A DNA stretch of 64,000 bases from Paractinoplanes ferrugineus (GTDB taxonomy: Bacteria > Actinomycetota > Actinomycetes > Mycobacteriales > Micromonosporaceae). The stretch lies in NCBI RefSeq assembly GCF_016862195.1, contig NZ_BOMM01000039.1, positions 111,464 to 175,463 of the forward strand. Direction: 5' to 3'. A program made the position numbers and the translations under genes. The notes under the pieces were generated by a model. The model did no database searches and had not been told where the DNA came from. It was given only the letters and a program-made list of their open reading frames with translations. Numbering within the stretch: position 1 is the stretch's first letter; every line of letters starts with the position of its first letter. Positions 62,032 to 64,000 of the stretch are shown one piece after another.

Positions 62032-62445
62032 GTGGATCAGGATGAGAGCCTGCCCGAGACCTTCTGGGCGGTGGCCCGGCGGCTTCGCCACCGCACCCGG
62101 GAGGCACTGGAGGCGTGGGACCTCTCCCCCAGCCTGGCTCGCGCGCTGAGCGTCCTGTCCCGCCACCCGGACGTACGGTTGAGCACGCTCGCCGAGCATC
62201 TGCGGATCGCCGCGCGCACGGCCACCGAGGTGGCCGACGATCTGACCGAACTGGGCCTGGCCGTGCGGCAGCCCGACCCCGGTGACCGCCGGGCCACGCT
62301 GCTGACCCTGACGCCCAAGGGCGAACAGACCGCGTCCGCGATCCGCGCCGCCCGGCAGGCGTCGGGCGAGGAGTTCTTCGAGAAGCTCAGCGCCGCCGAC
62401 AAAGCCGATCTCGCCCGCGTCCTCGCCCAGCTGCGCGAGGACTGA
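62032..62445 (+). CDS. MarR-family regulator
   Basis: 137 residues with the winged helix WDLSPSLARALSVLSRHPDVRLSTLAEHLRIAARTATEVADDLTELGLAVRQPDPGDRRATLLTLTPKG. Start GTG 62032. It is divergent from the ABC exporter and very likely represses it and itself through the TGAGGT palindromes. The inducer is unknown. Confidence 0.92.
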   Translation: MDQDESLPETFWAVARRLRHRTREALEAWDLSPSLARALSVLSRHPDVRLSTLAEHLRIAARTATEVADDLTELGLAVRQPDPGDRRATLLTLTPKGEQTASAIRAARQASGEEFFEKLSAADKADLARVLAQLRED

Positions 62446-62452
62446 CCGCAGC

Positions 62453-63292
62453 TCAGCCGGGTCGCCGGGCCAGCAGGGTGACGAAGGCGGCCGACGCGGC
62501 GGCACACAGCAGCGACACGGTGAGCGACGCCGGCACGGCCAGCGAGGTGACCCGGTCGAGGACGCCGAGCACCAGCAGCGCGGCCACACACACCGCGAAC
62601 ACCACGGTCGAGAGGTGGGCCAGCACACCGGCGGCGGGCGCCGGGGCGGTCGCGATGCCGCCGGCCGGGATGCGCAGCGACTCGGCGAACTCGTCGGTGC
62701 ACCGCACCAGCGACTCGGCGTCGACGATGCGCTGCTCGGCGGCGGTGATCCGGCGCAGCTCGCCCTGGGCGCGGGAGTGCTCGGGCTCGATGGCGAGGGC
62801 CCGGCTGTGCGCCTCGCGGGCGCTGAGCGGACGGCCGGCGGCGAACAGCGCCACCCCGTGCGCGACGTGCAGGTCGGCGTCGTACCAGGCGAACTCGGCC
62901 CCGGCCGACAGCACCCGCTCGGCCTCGGCGACCCGGCCGGCGGCGAGCAGGGCGCGGCCGTGCCGCTCGACGAGACGCGGGTTGCCCGGGTCCTCGGTGC
63001 ACCCGGCGGAGGCGGCGGTGATCGCCACGTCGTGCCGGCCCGCCGCGGTGTAGGACGCGCTCACCCAATAAAGCACCTCGACGCCGTTCGGCTCGAGCCG
63101 CAGGGCCTGCCGGGCGGCGTCGAGGGCGGCGGCCGGCCGGCGCAGCTCGAGGTTCGCGCGGGCGAGCAGCAGCCACGCCTCGATGTTGCCGGGCTGCTCG
63201 CCGACGACGGGGGCGAGCAGTGTCGCGGCCTGTCCGGCACGACCGCCGTTCAGCAGGTCACCGGCTTGATCGAGGACGAGTTCGGTATGCAC
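62453..63292 (-). CDS. TPR protein with C-terminal membrane helices
   Basis: 279 residues. TPR units across about 1-170 (AWLLLARANLELRRPAAALDAARQALRLEPNGVEVLYW; LVERHGRALLAAGRVAEAERVLSAGAEFAW; AREAHSRALAIEPEHSRAQGELRRI), then two membrane helices near 225-250 and 255-275. The TPR domain should face the cytoplasm. It is convergent with the MarR gene, with 7 bases between the ends. Partner unknown. Confidence 0.8.
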   Translation of the reverse strand: MHTELVLDQAGDLLNGGRAGQAATLLAPVVGEQPGNIEAWLLLARANLELRRPAAALDAARQALRLEPNGVEVLYWVSASYTAAGRHDVAITAASAGCTEDPGNPRLVERHGRALLAAGRVAEAERVLSAGAEFAWYDADLHVAHGVALFAAGRPLSAREAHSRALAIEPEHSRAQGELRRITAAEQRIVDAESLVRCTDEFAESLRIPAGGIATAPAPAAGVLAHLSTVVFAVCVAALLVLGVLDRVTSLAVPASLTVSLLCAAASAAFVTLLARRPG

Positions 63293-63449
63293 GACGGAAC
63301 AGTCGGCGCCGGCCGGCGGGATCTGCGAAGGGTGTCGGGTGCCCTCCGGTTGTCACTTCGGAGTGGCCCAGTTCACTCGGCCGCCCCTCAACCGGCGGGT
63401 GCGGACGACCGATTCATCGGGGTGCAGGACAGGAGCGAAGGAGACCGCG

Positions 63450-63662
63450 ATGAGCATCCGAATCGACAGCACCGCCGACAAGTCCCGCTGGGTGTCGCAC
63501 ATCGCCCAGATCCACCTGACGACCGACTTCCGCCGACTGGCCGCCGACCTCGAGGCCGGCTCGGACCGGCGGGTGATCGCGGCCGACAAGGCGGCGGTGG
63601 TGGAGAGCCGCATGCAGTACGCGAGCGCCCGCGGCAGCAACCGCTACGACGTCACGGTCTAG
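63450..63662 (+). CDS. Small hypothetical protein
   Basis: 70 residues, MSIRIDSTADKSRWVSHIAQ at the start, ending RYDVTV. ATG 63450 has a good AAGGAG ribosome binding site 6 bases upstream, so translation is plausible. There is no recognised family, signal peptide or membrane helix. It precedes the sulfite-oxidase remnant directly. Confidence 0.55.
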   Translation: MSIRIDSTADKSRWVSHIAQIHLTTDFRRLAADLEAGSDRRVIAADKAAVVESRMQYASARGSNRYDVTV

Positions 63663-64000
63663 CACTACCGGTTCGTGCGCAACCACACGAGCACGCCGGT
63701 GCTCGACGCGGCGACGTGGCCTCGCGCCGCACGCCGTCGACGTGCGGCCGGCGGGCCTCGACGCGCACCACGTCACCGGCGGGGTGGACCTCGGTGCGGT
63801 GCGCCGCCCGATGCCGATCGGCAAGGCCCTCGACGACGTGCTGCTCGCCTACGAGATGAACGGTGAGCCGCTGCCCGCCGACCACGGCGCCCCCGTACGC
63901 GTGATCGTGCCGCCCTGGATCGGCATCTCCTCGATCAAGCGGGTGGGCCGCATCGAGGTCTCCGCCGAGCCGCTCCTCTCGCCCTGGAACACCCAGTTCC
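63663..64000 (+). pseudogene. Sulfite oxidase-like gene with internal deletion, 3' end outside the window
   Basis: The first part reads HYRFVRNHTSTPVLDAATW, as at the start of the molybdopterin-binding domain of sulfite oxidases, but no start codon precedes it: the stop of the previous frame lies directly upstream. At about 63719 the frame changes and the text jumps to VDVRPAGLDAHHV, then RRPMPIGKALDDVLLAYEMN and IGISSIKRVGRIEV, which in intact relatives come more than 100 residues later. The middle part with the cofactor cysteine is missing. The sequence is open to the window edge. I read it as a deletion plus frameshift; a sequencing or assembly error could also explain part. Confidence 0.7.

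Overview
The window is very GC-rich, coding-dense DNA with many GTG and TTG starts and many 1-4 base start/stop overlaps. Together with a DUF5999 protein, a Ski2-like helicase carrying DUF3516, a GylR-linked glycerol regulon and NarL- and SigE-type regulators, this points to a filamentous actinobacterium. A Micromonosporaceae (Actinoplanes-like) host is my best guess and is inference only. I see no rRNA, tRNA, CRISPR array or prophage. The lone tyrosine recombinase has no phage genes beside it.

Layout. 1-7.7 kb: a 5'-cut acyl-adenylating enzyme; two paralogous Nudix hydrolases facing each other; an overlapping uppP-DUF3626-GNAT operon; an ABC-F ATPase with a XerC-like recombinase; and an ArsR/SRPBCC pair. 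8.4-12.7 kb: a compact siderophore-type operon with two IucA/IucC (NIS) synthetases and a PLP decarboxylase, ending in a strong hairpin. 12.8-16 kb: an ABC-2 exporter with a NarL-type two-component system. 16-21.9 kb: an aldo/keto reductase divergent from an MmyB-like regulator with twin operators, a SUFU protein, a 10-bp tandem repeat, a winged-helix regulator, peptide deformylase and a SigE-type sigma factor. 22-30.8 kb: a RibD/DHFR-like reductase, PabB, DUF5999, gcvP under a glycine riboswitch, a second aldo/keto reductase, a nucleotidyltransferase with a decayed paralogue, and an SDR. 30.8-39.3 kb: a CadD-like transporter, a TPR protein, a lipoprotein, two large STAND regulators and an AbiEii-like gene pair.

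39.4-45.9 kb is a glycerol regulon: glpF-glpK-glpD divergent from gylR and a second glycerol kinase. 45.9-50.5 kb: helicase, truncated KdpD-type kinase and KdpE-type regulator, overlapping. 50.5-64 kb: mixed metabolism and transport (hydrolase, GNAT, F420-type reductase, DUF4832 secreted protein, LysR/EamA pair, LtrA, nitroreductase, MarR/ABC exporter pair), plus a WD40 remnant and an internally deleted sulfite-oxidase remnant at the window edge.

Themes. (1) A 17-bp element, TGTAGAGCGTCCTAGGA, occurs three times on the same strand, each time 50-95 bp upstream of an unrelated start codon. (2) Regulator/target pairs with readable palindromic operators recur (ArsR, XRE, GylR, LysR, MarR). (3) Three genes carry internal or 5' deletions that remove the catalytic or leading part. 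(4) Short GC-rich tandem repeats with 10-, 15-, 19- and 27-bp units are spread through the first 25 kb, two of them in frame inside genes.
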